64,000 nucleotides of DNA from Asaia sp003994335. GTDB lineage: Bacteria; Pseudomonadota; Alphaproteobacteria; Acetobacterales; Acetobacteraceae. Below the pieces are notes generated by a model that searched no databases, was not told the DNA's origin, and saw nothing but the letters and a program-made list of their open reading frames with translations. Below are positions 34,190 to 42,209 of this stretch, piece after piece. Numbering within the stretch: the stretch's first letter is position 1; the number at the start of each line of letters is the position of its first letter. A program made the translations under genes and the position numbers. The stretch is from the NCBI RefSeq assembly GCF_037151175.1, contig NZ_JBBCOR010000009.1:62001-126000 (forward strand), given 5' to 3'.

Positions 34190-35128
34190 ATGCTCTCACG
34201 TCCCCTTTTCCGCTTCGTCCGTGAAGACAAGCATATCCCGTTCATGCGCGGCCGCTTCGCAGGCCTTGCGACTTCGGCCATTCTCTCGGCGCTCTCTGTG
34301 GTGCTGTTCTTCGTTCCTGGGCTGAAGCTTGGCCTCGATTTCCGCGGCGGAATCGTGGTTGAAGCCCAGACGCAGGGTCCAGCCGATTTTGACAAGCTGC
34401 GTCACGCCCTCGCCGCCCATGGGATCTCTGCCGCAGGACTACAGAAATTCGGCAGTGACCGTGATGTACTGATCCAGCTTGATACGCCGCCCGCCGGGCC
34501 CAATCAGGAAGCGGCGACGCAGAGCCTGGTCGATACCGTGCGTCATGCTGTGGTTGAGGCTCAGGCCGGGACGCAGGTCCTGCGGGCGGACGCCGTAGGC
34601 GCATCTGTATCGAGTGAGCTCTTCCGTAACGGTCTTCTCGCTCTCGGGCTCAGCCTGGCCATGATTCTGGTCTATATCTGGGTGCGATTTGAGTGGGAAT
34701 TTGCCGTTAGTGCCGTGATCACGCTCGTGCTGGATCTGACCAAGACTGTCGGGTTTCTCGCCATCACACGGTTCCAGTTCGATCTCGTGATGGTGGCGGC
34801 AATTCTGACCATCCTGGGCTACTCCACGAATGACAAGGTGGTCGTCTATGACCGTGTGCGCGAAAATCTGCGCAAATACCGCACCATGCCGCTTCGCGAT
34901 TTGCTGGATCTCTCGATCAACGAAACACTGAATCGCACACTGGGCACGTCCATGACGGTCTTCCTTGCCGCACTGCCCCTCGCAATCTTTGGCGGGCACA
35001 GTCTTTCCGGCTTTGCGACAGTCATGCTCTTCGGCATCGTTGTCGGAACGTCCTCCTCGATCTTCATCGCCGCGCCGCTCCTGCTGCTTATGGGAGAGAA
35101 ACGCCTGCGTCGCAGCAGGCCGGTCTAA
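34190..35128 (+). CDS. secF: Protein translocase subunit SecF
   Basis: 312 residues. LGLDFRGGIVVEAQTQGPAD near residue 45, then membrane segments including SVSSELFRNGLLALGLSLAM, FLAITRFQFDLVMVAAILTI, GYSTNDKVVVYDRVREN and LNRTLGTSMTVFLAALPLAI. It pairs with SecD; the 4-base gap shows a single operon. A good intrinsic terminator follows. Confidence 0.97.
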   Translation: MLSRPLFRFVREDKHIPFMRGRFAGLATSAILSALSVVLFFVPGLKLGLDFRGGIVVEAQTQGPADFDKLRHALAAHGISAAGLQKFGSDRDVLIQLDTPPAGPNQEAATQSLVDTVRHAVVEAQAGTQVLRADAVGASVSSELFRNGLLALGLSLAMILVYIWVRFEWEFAVSAVITLVLDLTKTVGFLAITRFQFDLVMVAAILTILGYSTNDKVVVYDRVRENLRKYRTMPLRDLLDLSINETLNRTLGTSMTVFLAALPLAIFGGHSLSGFATVMLFGIVVGTSSSIFIAAPLLLLMGEKRLRRSRPV

Positions 35129-35168
35129 GGGCATTACAGGATTACCGGCATATCCCCCGGTTCAATGC

Positions 35169-35195
35169 AAAAAGGCGCCTCATGGGCGCCTTTTT
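35169..35195. terminator. Intrinsic terminator after secF, bidirectional
   Basis: AAAAAGGCGCC (35169-35179) pairs with GGCGCCTTTTT (35185-35195) with loop TCATG. GC stem plus T-run on both strands. It serves secF and the convergent lipoprotein gene. Confidence 0.9.
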
Positions 35196-35245
35196 CATGC
35201 ATGCTGCGTGAGACGGCAGTCACACCCGAAGAGCACGACGAGCGT

Positions 35246-35617
35246 TCAGGGGATTGACGCGCTCTTGCTATCGCCCTTCGGCGCAGGCTGCGAGACAGGC
35301 GTGGAGTAGCTGAGGATCTGCAGAATTCCGTCATCTGCAGCACGGAAATTATCATCGGTTGGCGTGAAGGCTGCCTGCCTGATGGCAATCCAGGTGTTGT
35401 GGTCGATGGCAATCAGTTTCGCGATATCCGCGCGCGTGGCCTGATGCTGCAGGATCTTCGTGATCAGACCATGTTCTGCCATGCCATTCGCAATGGCATA
35501 GCTCGTCAGCAGAACACTCGGCGAGCGGTTCTGCATCAGATGGTCGCCTCCCTGCCCGGCACACGCCGTGAGGGAGAGGAGGACCGTCATGGTGATGGGG
35601 ACAAGTAAGCGGCGCAT
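35246..35617 (-). CDS. Small lipoprotein of unknown function
   Basis: 123 residues from ATG 35617. Signal sequence MRRLLVPITMTVLLSLTACA with lipobox LTAC. The mature region is mostly helical (LLTSYAIANGMAEHGLITKI, ATRADIAKLIAIDHNTWIAI) and ends in a Pro/Ser tail. No family recognised. Likely attached to a membrane. It lies 62 bases after mscL on the same strand, perhaps co-transcribed. Confidence 0.7.
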   Translation of the reverse strand: MRRLLVPITMTVLLSLTACAGQGGDHLMQNRSPSVLLTSYAIANGMAEHGLITKILQHQATRADIAKLIAIDHNTWIAIRQAAFTPTDDNFRAADDGILQILSYSTPVSQPAPKGDSKSASIP

Positions 35618-35679
35618 GAAAGGATCATGCGCCGAACAGAAGCGCGCGCCAAGGGTGACGCGCCCAGTTGAGGAACGGC

Positions 35680-36138
35680 TCAGCCCGCATCCTTGGCGAT
35701 CAGGTCGCGAATTTCGCTCAGCAGGACCTCGCTCTTTGTAGGGGCCGGGGGAGCGGCAGGGGCAGCCTCTTGCTTGCGCTGGAAACGAGATACAAGCTTG
35801 ATGAGCCAGAACACGGCAAAAGCCACGATCAGAAACTGAATCACTACATTCAGAAAGACGCCAATATTGATCGTAACGGCACCAGCCTTCTGAGCCTCGG
35901 CAAGGGTGGGCAGCACCGGGCCTTTCAGGGTGACGAAGATATTGGAGAAGTCGATCCCCCCGGTCAGCAACCCGATCCCGGGGGTCAGGATATCCTTGAC
36001 AAGGCTCGTCACGATCGAGGTGAAGGCTGCACCGATGATGATACCGACCGCCATGTCGATAACGTTGCCACGCATGATGAATTTCTGAAATTCCGCGACC
36101 CATCCCGGTGTGTGCAGCTTTGATCTGAGATCGGACAT
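35680..36138 (-). CDS. mscL: Large-conductance mechanosensitive channel MscL
   Basis: 152 residues. WVAEFQKFIMRGNVIDMAVG IIIGAAF forms the first helix with the family signature, LTPGIGLLTGG the loop, FLNVVIQFLIVAFAVFWLIK the second helix, and a C-terminal helix with KSEVLLSEIRDLI. MscL is a homopentameric safety valve for osmotic downshock. ATG at 36138 has AGGAGA upstream; the longer frame is not MscL-like. Confidence 0.95.
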   Translation of the reverse strand: MSDLRSKLHTPGWVAEFQKFIMRGNVIDMAVGIIIGAAFTSIVTSLVKDILTPGIGLLTGGIDFSNIFVTLKGPVLPTLAEAQKAGAVTINIGVFLNVVIQFLIVAFAVFWLIKLVSRFQRKQEAAPAAPPAPTKSEVLLSEIRDLIAKDAG

Positions 36139-36253
36139 CGATGACTTTCTCCTGAAAGGTGGAAGATGTGAAATGAGCCGCATGGCCACACAAGATGGAG
36201 GCGGCACGCATGGCGGGCTCAGAATGTGGGCTAAAGGTGGAGGGATCGATAGA

Positions 36254-36288
36254 AAAAACGCAGCGTAGCCAAAAGTTTCTGCGTTTTT
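36254..36288. terminator. Terminator-like hairpin inside a divergent promoter region
   Basis: AAAAACGCAG (36254-36263) pairs with CTGCGTTTTT (36279-36288), 10 bases, with T-runs on both strands. It lies between divergent mscL and rpmE, where no transcript is expected to end, so it could belong to a small RNA or insulate the two units. Confidence 0.55.
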
Positions 36289-36371
36289 GTCGTTCCCCTC
36301 ACCGTTTCTTTCCGTTATAGCCCCGCCATCCGCTCCGGTCGGCATCGGAGCATTTCAACGAGGACACCCCC

Positions 36372-36605
36372 ATGAAATCCGGCATTCACCCCGATTATCA
36401 CGAAATCACCATCATCATGACCGATGGCACCGAGTTCAAGACGAACTCCTGCTACGGCAAGGCTGGCGACACGCTGCGTCTCGACGTCGACCCGAAGTCG
36501 CATCCCGCCTGGACTGGCGTCCAGCGCATGCTCGACACCGGGGGCCAGGTTGCCAAGTTCAACAAGCGCTTCGCCGGAATCGGGGCACGCGCCGCCAAAA
36601 AGTAA
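36372..36605 (+). CDS. rpmE: 50S ribosomal protein L31, zinc-free type
   Basis: 77 residues: MKSGIHPDYHEITIIMTDGT, then TNSCYGKAGDTLRLDVDPKS and HPAWTG. It lacks the paired cysteines of zinc-binding L31; a single Cys remains at the NSCYGK position. It is preceded by GAGGACACCCCC. Alphaproteobacteria commonly have such a form. A GC hairpin, CCGGGCAGG/CCTGCCCGG (36621-36645), follows the gene and may end its transcript. Confidence 0.95.
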   Translation: MKSGIHPDYHEITIIMTDGTEFKTNSCYGKAGDTLRLDVDPKSHPAWTGVQRMLDTGGQVAKFNKRFAGIGARAAKK

Positions 36606-36765
36606 TCCTGGTGCTCCTTCCCGGGCAGGCTCTTGTCCTGCCCGGAAACGATCCCACATGCAGGGAGCGGCAATGCCCGACAGGGGTTGCCGCATTACCC
36701 TCATGCAGTCGCGCCGGCCCGTGAGGAGGCGCGCTGATGGATCTGCCTTGAAGGAGGTTCACATC

Positions 36766-37239
36766 ATGTCATACGATTTTGCTCCGCTTTTTCGCTCAGC
36801 CATCGGCTTTGATCGCCTGGCACGTCTCGTCGATGATGCGGTATCCAACGCGCCCGCCCATGCGAGCTATCCCCCCTACAATATCGAAAAAGCCTCGGAT
36901 GACGTCTATCGTGTCACCATGGCGCTGGCCGGGTTTGGCCCCGATGATGTCGAGATCTACCTCGCCGACAACCAGTTGATCATCAAAGGCAGTGTGCCGC
37001 GTCACGATCGCGTCGGCGAGCTGCTCCATCGTGGCATCGCCACAAGAGCATTCGAACGGCGGTTCGCGCTGGCTGATCATATCGAGATTGCCGGTGCTGA
37101 ATTGATCAATGGACTTCTGACCATCACAGTGCGACAGGTCACCCCCGAGGCCCTCAAGCCACGGCGTATCCCGATTTCATTGGGTCCGGCCCCCGCAACA
37201 AGCACCGCGAACCATGTGAATGTCAGCCATGCTGCATGA
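36766..37239 (+). CDS. Hsp20-family small heat shock protein
   Basis: 157 residues of IbpA type. Short N-terminal arm (DFAPLFRSAIGFDRLARLVD), alpha-crystallin domain from YPPYNIEKASDDVYRVTMAL to RIPISLG, with IATRAFERRFALADHIEIAG and GLLTITV. The C-terminal I-x-I anchor appears as RIPIS. It binds unfolding proteins in large oligomers. ATG at 36766 has a strong AAGGAGG at 36751; in alphaproteobacteria such genes often have a ROSE-type RNA thermometer, but I cannot show one here. Confidence 0.92.
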   Translation: MSYDFAPLFRSAIGFDRLARLVDDAVSNAPAHASYPPYNIEKASDDVYRVTMALAGFGPDDVEIYLADNQLIIKGSVPRHDRVGELLHRGIATRAFERRFALADHIEIAGAELINGLLTITVRQVTPEALKPRRIPISLGPAPATSTANHVNVSHAA

Positions 37240-37298
37240 AGTCCTGAGCCTTGGCCCCCGCCAGGTCCGGGGTTCATATTTTTAGGCGATTTGTCATC

Positions 37299-37315
37299 GA
37301 GGGGCTTGACCCCTC
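37299..37315 (+). terminator. Possible terminator after hsp20
   Basis: GAGGGG (37299-37304) pairs with CCCCTC (37310-37315) around CTTGA, 60 bases after the hsp20 stop. There is no T-run behind it; a TATTTTTA run lies before it. Confidence 0.3.
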
Positions 37316-37356
37316 CGCACTCGACAGACCATACCAGCGCTAACTTTGCAGTGCAT

Positions 37357-37422
37357 CCAGCAGGTGCCGCGCAGATGGCTCCGGACCTTCCGGAGCAGGA
37401 CATTTGAATCGGTGCCTGCTGG
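37357..37422 (+). ncRNA. Structured leader upstream of trcR
   Basis: CCAGCAGG (37357-37364) pairs with CCTGCTGG (37415-37422), enclosing a perfect 8-base hairpin GCTCCGGA (37378-37385) / TCCGGAGC (37389-37396). The outer stem closes 30 bases before the trcR start. The nested stems suggest a folded 5' leader or a small RNA. No known riboswitch or SRP motif was recognised. Confidence 0.4.
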
Positions 37423-37452
37423 AGCCTTGCTCCTCACGCAGGATAGACCGAG

Positions 37453-38037
37453 ATGACCTTGCCGCTTATGCCGAAAGCCACCGCCGTATGGCTGATCGAC
37501 AAAACCGCCCTCACCTTCACGCAGATTGCCGAATTTTGTGGCATGCATCCTCTTGAAGTGCAGGCCATTGCCGATGGTGAGGTGGCTGCGGGCATCAATG
37601 GCTACGATCCGGTCAAGAACAATCAGCTGACGCAGGAACAGATCACGCGCTGCGAGGGCAATGCCGATCTGCGTCTCAAGCTCTCGGCCAAGGCAAATCC
37701 GGTAGCGCGCCGCGCCAAGGGCGCCCGCTACACGCCTATCGCACGCCGTAATGACCGGCCCGACGCGATTGCCTTCGTGCTTCGTCAGTTTCCGCAGCTT
37801 TCGGAACTGCAGATCATCAAGCTTCTGGGTACCACCAAGGACACTATCGCCAAGGTGCGCGACCGCCAGCATTGGAACAGCGCCAACATCAAGCCCCGCG
37901 ATCCCGTCATTCTCGGGCTTTGCAGCCAGACCGACCTGAACGCCGCCGTGCAGGCCGCCAATGAGCGTCTTGCCCGTGAAGGCCACACGGTGCCGGTTGT
38001 CGCGGAAATGTCAGACTTTGACGACGGTCAGGACTAA
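37453..38037 (+). CDS. trcR: Cell-cycle transcriptional regulator TrcR (DUF1013)
   Basis: 194 residues. The signature MPKATAVWLIDKTALTFTQI and AEFCGMHPLEVQAIADGEVA at the start, a middle PVARRAKGARYTPIARRNDR, then AIAFVLRQFPQLSELQIIKL, with LGTTKDTIAKVRDRQHWNSA typical of DUF1013. The name comes from work in Caulobacter/Rhodobacter relatives; it is found almost only in Alphaproteobacteria and supports that assignment for the window. It is preceded by AGGATAGACCGAG. Confidence 0.9.
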   Translation: MTLPLMPKATAVWLIDKTALTFTQIAEFCGMHPLEVQAIADGEVAAGINGYDPVKNNQLTQEQITRCEGNADLRLKLSAKANPVARRAKGARYTPIARRNDRPDAIAFVLRQFPQLSELQIIKLLGTTKDTIAKVRDRQHWNSANIKPRDPVILGLCSQTDLNAAVQAANERLAREGHTVPVVAEMSDFDDGQD

Positions 38038-38113
38038 GAAGAGATGGCACCGGCGGACGACCCTGTTGTAAGATTTACGGGTCAGAGCCTGACAGTCTAG
38101 CGGAAAGAAACCG

Positions 38114-38320
38114 ATGCTTGTTGATGTTGACCATGAAGTCATGCTCCGCCGTCTGCATGAGCTCCGCAGCGAGCATCGCGATCTCGACACGGTAATCGAC
38201 CGCCTGGTGCAGCACCCTCTCAATCAGTTGCAGCTGCAGCGTCTCAAGAAGCGGAAACTCCTCCTCAAGGACGAGATCAACTTCATCGAGAACCGCCTTA
38301 TACCGGATGATATTGCCTGA
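38114..38320 (+). CDS. YdcH/DUF465 small helical protein
   Basis: 68 residues, strongly charged and helical: LRRLHELRSEHRDLDTVIDR, LQLQRLKKRKLLLKDEINFI. This is the DUF465 pattern, a short antiparallel coiled coil with unknown role. The stop TGA is followed directly by the purE ATG, so it is coupled to purE-purK. Confidence 0.85.
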   Translation: MLVDVDHEVMLRRLHELRSEHRDLDTVIDRLVQHPLNQLQLQRLKKRKLLLKDEINFIENRLIPDDIA

Positions 38321-38848
38321 ATGAGCGAAGAACTCGATCTCTACCGTCAGACGACGGATGCGGCTCAGACCCCGCGTATCGGCATCATCATGGGAAGCCA
38401 GTCGGACTGGAGCACCATGAGTTTCGCAGCCGAGAAGCTTGCTGAGCTCGATATCAGTTTCGAGACGCGCATCGTCTCGGCCCATCGCACGCCCGATCGT
38501 CTGACCGAATACGCGCGATCCGCCCGCGGGCGTGGCGTGCAGGTGATCATCGCCGGCGCGGGGGGAGCGGCTCACCTGCCAGGCATGGTTTCAGCCTGGA
38601 CCACATTGCCCGTTCTGGGCGTCCCTGTGGAATCCCATGCGCTTAAGGGAATGGATTCCCTTCTTTCCATCGTTCAGATGCCCGGTGGCGTACCGGTTGG
38701 AACGCTGGCCATCGGCAAGGCAGGGGCGATCAATGCGGCCCTTCTCGCTGCCTCGATCCTCTCTCTTCAGGATGAGGGCATCCGGGCACGGCTTGATACA
38801 TGGCGCGCCATGCAGACGGCTTCGGTAGCCGACACGCCGGAATCATGA
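38321..38848 (+). CDS. purE: N5-carboxyaminoimidazole ribonucleotide mutase PurE
   Basis: 175 residues. IGIIMGSQSDWSTM at residue ~20 is the class I PurE substrate loop; ETRIVSAHRTPDRL holds the catalytic His; IAGAGGAAHLPGMVSAWTTL, PVLGVPV and MPGGVPVGTLAIGKAGAINA follow. It converts N5-CAIR to CAIR in purine synthesis. It overlaps purK by ATGA. Confidence 0.96.
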   Translation: MSEELDLYRQTTDAAQTPRIGIIMGSQSDWSTMSFAAEKLAELDISFETRIVSAHRTPDRLTEYARSARGRGVQVIIAGAGGAAHLPGMVSAWTTLPVLGVPVESHALKGMDSLLSIVQMPGGVPVGTLAIGKAGAINAALLAASILSLQDEGIRARLDTWRAMQTASVADTPES

Positions 38849-40002
38849 GCCTGACGACCCTCGCCCCCGGGGCGACTATCGGGATCATTGGCGGCGGTCA
38901 GCTCGGGCGCATGTCCGCCATGGCGGCGGCGCGGCTCGGCTATCATGTGCATGTTCTGAGTGCCGAGCCAGATCCTCCGGCGCAGGATACCGCTCATCGG
39001 GTCACGATCGGCGCCTATGACGATGAAGCGGTGCTTAGCGCCTTTGCTCAGAGCGTTTCAGCCATCACCTTCGAGTTCGAGAACATCTCGGCATCTGGGC
39101 TCGACCTTCTTGCCTCTCTCTGTCCAGTGCATCCCGCGGGCAGCATTCTCGCTATCAGCCAAGATCGTATTCTGGAAAAGAGCTTTCTGGGTGATCACGA
39201 CATCCCGGTCGCAGACTGGGTATCCGTGCCGGATCGCGATGCCCTGCCCGAGGCTGTGGCATCCCTCGGATTTCCCTTCATCCTGAAGACGACACGTTTC
39301 GGGTATGACGGCAAGGGCCAGTTCCGTATTGCAGATCAGGAAGCCATCGACGCCCTGGCCGCCCATCTGCCATATCCGCTGATCGCCGAGGGTTTCGTCG
39401 ATTTCGAACGCGAGCTCAGCGTTATGGTGGCGCGAAATGAGGCAGGAGAAATACGCTGCTTCAGCACGACGGAAAACCAGCATCGCGACGGAATTCTGGA
39501 TTACAGCCTCGCCCCCGCCCGTATCCCTGTCGCCCTCGCGGAAGAAGCGCAGCGCCTGGCAGCCCATATCGCCACCACAATCGGCCTTGTCGGGATAATG
39601 GGGGTCGAGATGTTCGTGTCTGCGCGTGGCGCCTTGCTCGTCAACGAGATCGCCCCCCGACCGCATAATTCAGGTCACTGGACCATGGATGCCTGTCTGA
39701 TCGATCAGTTCGAGATGCATATCCGTGCAGTTGCCGGGCTGCCGCTGCCCGATCCCTTCCGCCATAGCGATGCCGCCATGAAAAATCTTATCGGTTTTGA
39801 GGGCGTGGGGCTGTGCGACGCAGTCCTGGCGCAGCCGGGTCTGGCGCTACATCTCTACGGCAAGCACGAAACCCGAGCGGGCAGGAAAATGGGCCATGTC
39901 AATGCGCTTTTCCCCCTTGGTGCCCTGCCAGGCCCCTATGGTATTGCCGCGCGCTTCGATCAGGCATTGAAACCAGCTCTAGAGATCGCGCAGGAGCCGT
40001 AG
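38845..40002 (+). CDS. purK: N5-carboxyaminoimidazole ribonucleotide synthase PurK
   Basis: 385 residues, ATP-grasp enzyme that makes N5-CAIR from AIR, ATP and bicarbonate. GATIGIIGGGQLGRMSAMAA at the start, KTTRFGYDGKGQFRI as the glycine-rich loop, FVDFERELSVMVARN, and VNEIAPRPHNSGHWTMDAC at the active site. The start ATG at 38845 overlaps the purE stop. Its 3' end overlaps the convergent radC gene by 24 bases. Confidence 0.95.
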   Translation: MSLTTLAPGATIGIIGGGQLGRMSAMAAARLGYHVHVLSAEPDPPAQDTAHRVTIGAYDDEAVLSAFAQSVSAITFEFENISASGLDLLASLCPVHPAGSILAISQDRILEKSFLGDHDIPVADWVSVPDRDALPEAVASLGFPFILKTTRFGYDGKGQFRIADQEAIDALAAHLPYPLIAEGFVDFERELSVMVARNEAGEIRCFSTTENQHRDGILDYSLAPARIPVALAEEAQRLAAHIATTIGLVGIMGVEMFVSARGALLVNEIAPRPHNSGHWTMDACLIDQFEMHIRAVAGLPLPDPFRHSDAAMKNLIGFEGVGLCDAVLAQPGLALHLYGKHETRAGRKMGHVNALFPLGALPGPYGIAARFDQALKPALEIAQEP

Positions 40003-40728
40003 ATCGCGAAAGCTCACATAAGCGCCATTGCCGATAATGAAATGATCGGCAATCCGTACCTCTATAAGGGCTGCAGCGCGCTGTGCATCCAGCGTCATGG
40101 CGATATCGGCCTCCGAGGGAGTCGGGTCGCCGCTTGGATGATTATGTACGAGTATGATGCTTCTGGCCCCGAGCTCCATCGCTCTGCGTGCAACCTCACG
40201 CGGATAAACGGGTGTGTGATTGACCGTTCCGCGTGTTTGAGCCTCATCGGCCAGGAGCCGATTGCGCTCATCCAGAAAGAGAATGCGGAACTGCTCGACA
40301 GGCTCCCTCGCGAGCCGCGAGACGAGGTAATCGACCATGAGCTTGCGATTGGTAAAGATGTCATCACGGCCCATACGGGCCCGGCTGAGCCGGATTGCGG
40401 CCTCCTGAACCAGACGTATGGCGACGCGTATCTGCGGGCCGATATGCAGGATGCCATTCAGGGCCCGGTCTTCGGTGGCAAAGATGGCGGCAAGGGATCC
40501 GAAGCGGATCAGAAACGCGTCCACAAGAATCTGCGCCTCCTCACCGATCACACCGAGCGATTCGGCAAAAAGGCGCAGCAGCACCTCGTCGGAGAGGACC
40601 TGACCCTGCCCTGCGATCAGTGCGCGCGGGGGAATTTCGACCCAGTTCGGGGCGGCGGGATCGGAATCGCGCGCGCTGGTGGCGACATCCTGCTTACCTG
40701 ATCCTGAGATATCATTTACTTCTTTCAA
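39979..40728 (-). CDS. radC: RadC/JAB-domain protein with intact JAMM motif
   Basis: 249 residues. The C-terminal MPN/JAB domain has the full metal motif HNHPSGDPTPSEAD after ARRAMELGARSIILV, and the LFLDERNRLLADEAQTRGTV strand. The N-terminal helix-hairpin-helix region is shorter than in standard RadC and lacks the usual ELLL..R.D.K segment. No ATG is available; TTG at 40728 is the farthest possible start. The role of RadC in DNA repair is not settled. It overlaps purK tail to tail and is divergent from the HAD gene by 31 bases. Confidence 0.85.
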   Translation of the reverse strand: MKEVNDISGSGKQDVATSARDSDPAAPNWVEIPPRALIAGQGQVLSDEVLLRLFAESLGVIGEEAQILVDAFLIRFGSLAAIFATEDRALNGILHIGPQIRVAIRLVQEAAIRLSRARMGRDDIFTNRKLMVDYLVSRLAREPVEQFRILFLDERNRLLADEAQTRGTVNHTPVYPREVARRAMELGARSIILVHNHPSGDPTPSEADIAMTLDAQRAAALIEVRIADHFIIGNGAYVSFRDLRLLRDL

Positions 40729-40759
40729 CGGCGCCCCGCCACTTTATACCGGGATAGTT

Positions 40760-41455
40760 ATGTCAGAATTCGACGCATATACGAGTGATCATGCCATTTT
40801 ATTTGACCTCGATGGCACGATTATCGACTCCCGTATCGGGATCATCTCGACCTTGCACCAGGTCATCGCTGCTCTTGGACACGCGCCGGATGTCTCGATC
40901 GACCTGACATGGGTGGTGGGCCCGCCTCTGGCCGAGTTGATGGCTGAGGTCATCGGCGCCTATGGCGATGACCGCGTGACCCTTGCCGTCTCTCTCTATC
41001 GTCGTTTCTATGACGAAACCGGCCGTTTCCAGACGCCCGTGTTTCCGCATATGGCAGAGCTGCTCAAAACGCTGGCTCGATCTCCCATCCGCCTTTTCAC
41101 GGCCACGTCCAAGCCTGCGAGCCTCGCACGCGAGATCCTGGCAACTCACGGGCTCGTCTCTTGCTTTGATCGTATCCATGGTGCGGCGGATGACGACAGT
41201 GGCGGTGAAAAGCCGGAAATGGTGGCGCGGATCATTACGCAAGAGCGGCTGCAGGCGCATCGTACCCTAATGATCGGCGATCGGCGGTTCGACATCTCTG
41301 GAGCACATGCCAATCGTCTGAGAGGCATCGGCGTGCTCTGGGGCTATGGCGGAGAAAAGGAACTGACTGAAGCAGGGGCGGACATACTGGTACCGGGTCC
41401 TGGGGACTTGGGCGAGGCGATCATCAGTCAGTTTGCGGCGCTCGCACGACACTGA
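40760..41455 (+). CDS. HAD-family phosphatase, phosphoglycolate phosphatase-like
   Basis: 231 residues. Motif I ILFDLDGTIIDS, motif II FTATSKP, motif III region GEKPEMV with Lys, and motif IV MIGDRRFDISGAHAN. The cap domain is alpha-helical (Gph-like). ATG at 40760 has GGGATAG upstream. It lies between two radC homologues, both on the opposite strand. The substrate is unknown; Gph itself removes 2-phosphoglycolate formed in DNA repair. Confidence 0.85.
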   Translation: MSEFDAYTSDHAILFDLDGTIIDSRIGIISTLHQVIAALGHAPDVSIDLTWVVGPPLAELMAEVIGAYGDDRVTLAVSLYRRFYDETGRFQTPVFPHMAELLKTLARSPIRLFTATSKPASLAREILATHGLVSCFDRIHGAADDDSGGEKPEMVARIITQERLQAHRTLMIGDRRFDISGAHANRLRGIGVLWGYGGEKELTEAGADILVPGPGDLGEAIISQFAALARH

Positions 41456-41483
41456 CGCGCCACGCCCTGTCGCACGCCTCGCT

Positions 41484-42182
41484 TCAAAACAGGCCCTTCT
41501 GTTTGAGGCTGAGCGGTGTGCGGCGCTCGCTGACGACAACAACGTCGTGCAGCCTCATCGAAAGCGCGGCTGTCTCCCCGTCCAGACGGCGTGCAAACAA
41601 CCTCAGCGGAGAGGTCGCAGCGTTGAAGCTCGACAGGGTTTTCTGGATGCCAATCAGGGCTACGGCCTGTAAGGCGAGGGCCCGCCTGAAGATCGGTGCA
41701 GTTGTCGTGAAATCATCAACCGGCTCGTCAGCCAGAAGCCGGTTGCGGTTGTCGAGGTAGAGCAGACGAAACTGCTCCGGCACGGCACTGGTCATCGCTG
41801 CTGATAGATAGGAACAGAGCTGGTCCCAGCTGCCGAGTATCGGGCGCAGCCGTTCCTCAGCAAGCGCCAGACGCTCCGCCACTACGGGTGGAAATTTCAG
41901 CAAAAGCATCGCCTGTTCGCTTATGCCAACGGCCCGTAATTCTGGCCCGGGCGCTCCAAACACCGCTGCAAGCGAGCCAAACCGGTGCAGCAGCGCCTTG
42001 GCCAGAGGTTTCGTATCCCGTCTGGGGATGCTGTAATAAAGCAGCATCTCCAGCACCTCATAATCGGCCAATGCTTCTGCCCCGTTACTCAGCACGCGAT
42101 GGCGCATACGCATCCGGTGCCCCTGCGGCCCGGTCCCGCGCAGCAGGTTCTTTCCATCGGTTGGAAATGAGGGTTTGGCCAT
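41484..42182 (-). CDS. RadC-like protein with degenerate JAMM motif
   Basis: 232 residues from ATG 42182. The N-terminal part is a full RadC helix-hairpin-helix region (EVLEMLLYYSIPRRDTKPLA, LLHRFGSLAAVFGAPGPELR). The JAB domain is recognisable (RLLYLDNRNRLLADEPVDDF) but HNHPSGD is replaced by QKTLSSFNAA and the closing Asp is gone, so the metal site is lost. It is therefore a pseudoenzyme or structural homologue of the intact RadC 1 kb away. It is 27 bases from the divergent uvrD start. Confidence 0.85.
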   Translation of the reverse strand: MAKPSFPTDGKNLLRGTGPQGHRMRMRHRVLSNGAEALADYEVLEMLLYYSIPRRDTKPLAKALLHRFGSLAAVFGAPGPELRAVGISEQAMLLLKFPPVVAERLALAEERLRPILGSWDQLCSYLSAAMTSAVPEQFRLLYLDNRNRLLADEPVDDFTTTAPIFRRALALQAVALIGIQKTLSSFNAATSPLRLFARRLDGETAALSMRLHDVVVVSERRTPLSLKQKGLF

Positions 42183-42209
42183 GAGGCCATTACATTCTAT
42201 ATCGGGCTG

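Noticed and set aside
36661..36765. ROSE-type RNA thermometer before hsp20
   Set aside because: Expected for the gene family, but I could not find a stem pairing with the AAGGAGG region by eye. Thermal folding prediction would decide.
36424..36765. N-terminal extension of the hsp20 reading frame
   Set aside because: It is the alternative frame of rpmE and intergenic DNA; the ATG at 36766 has a strong ribosome-binding site and the family's normal N-terminus.
37240..37452. SRP RNA gene between hsp20 and trcR
   Set aside because: CAGGTCCGG and TCCGGAGCAGG fragments recall the SRP RNA loop, but the GGAAGGAAGCAGCC order and the long helix are absent.
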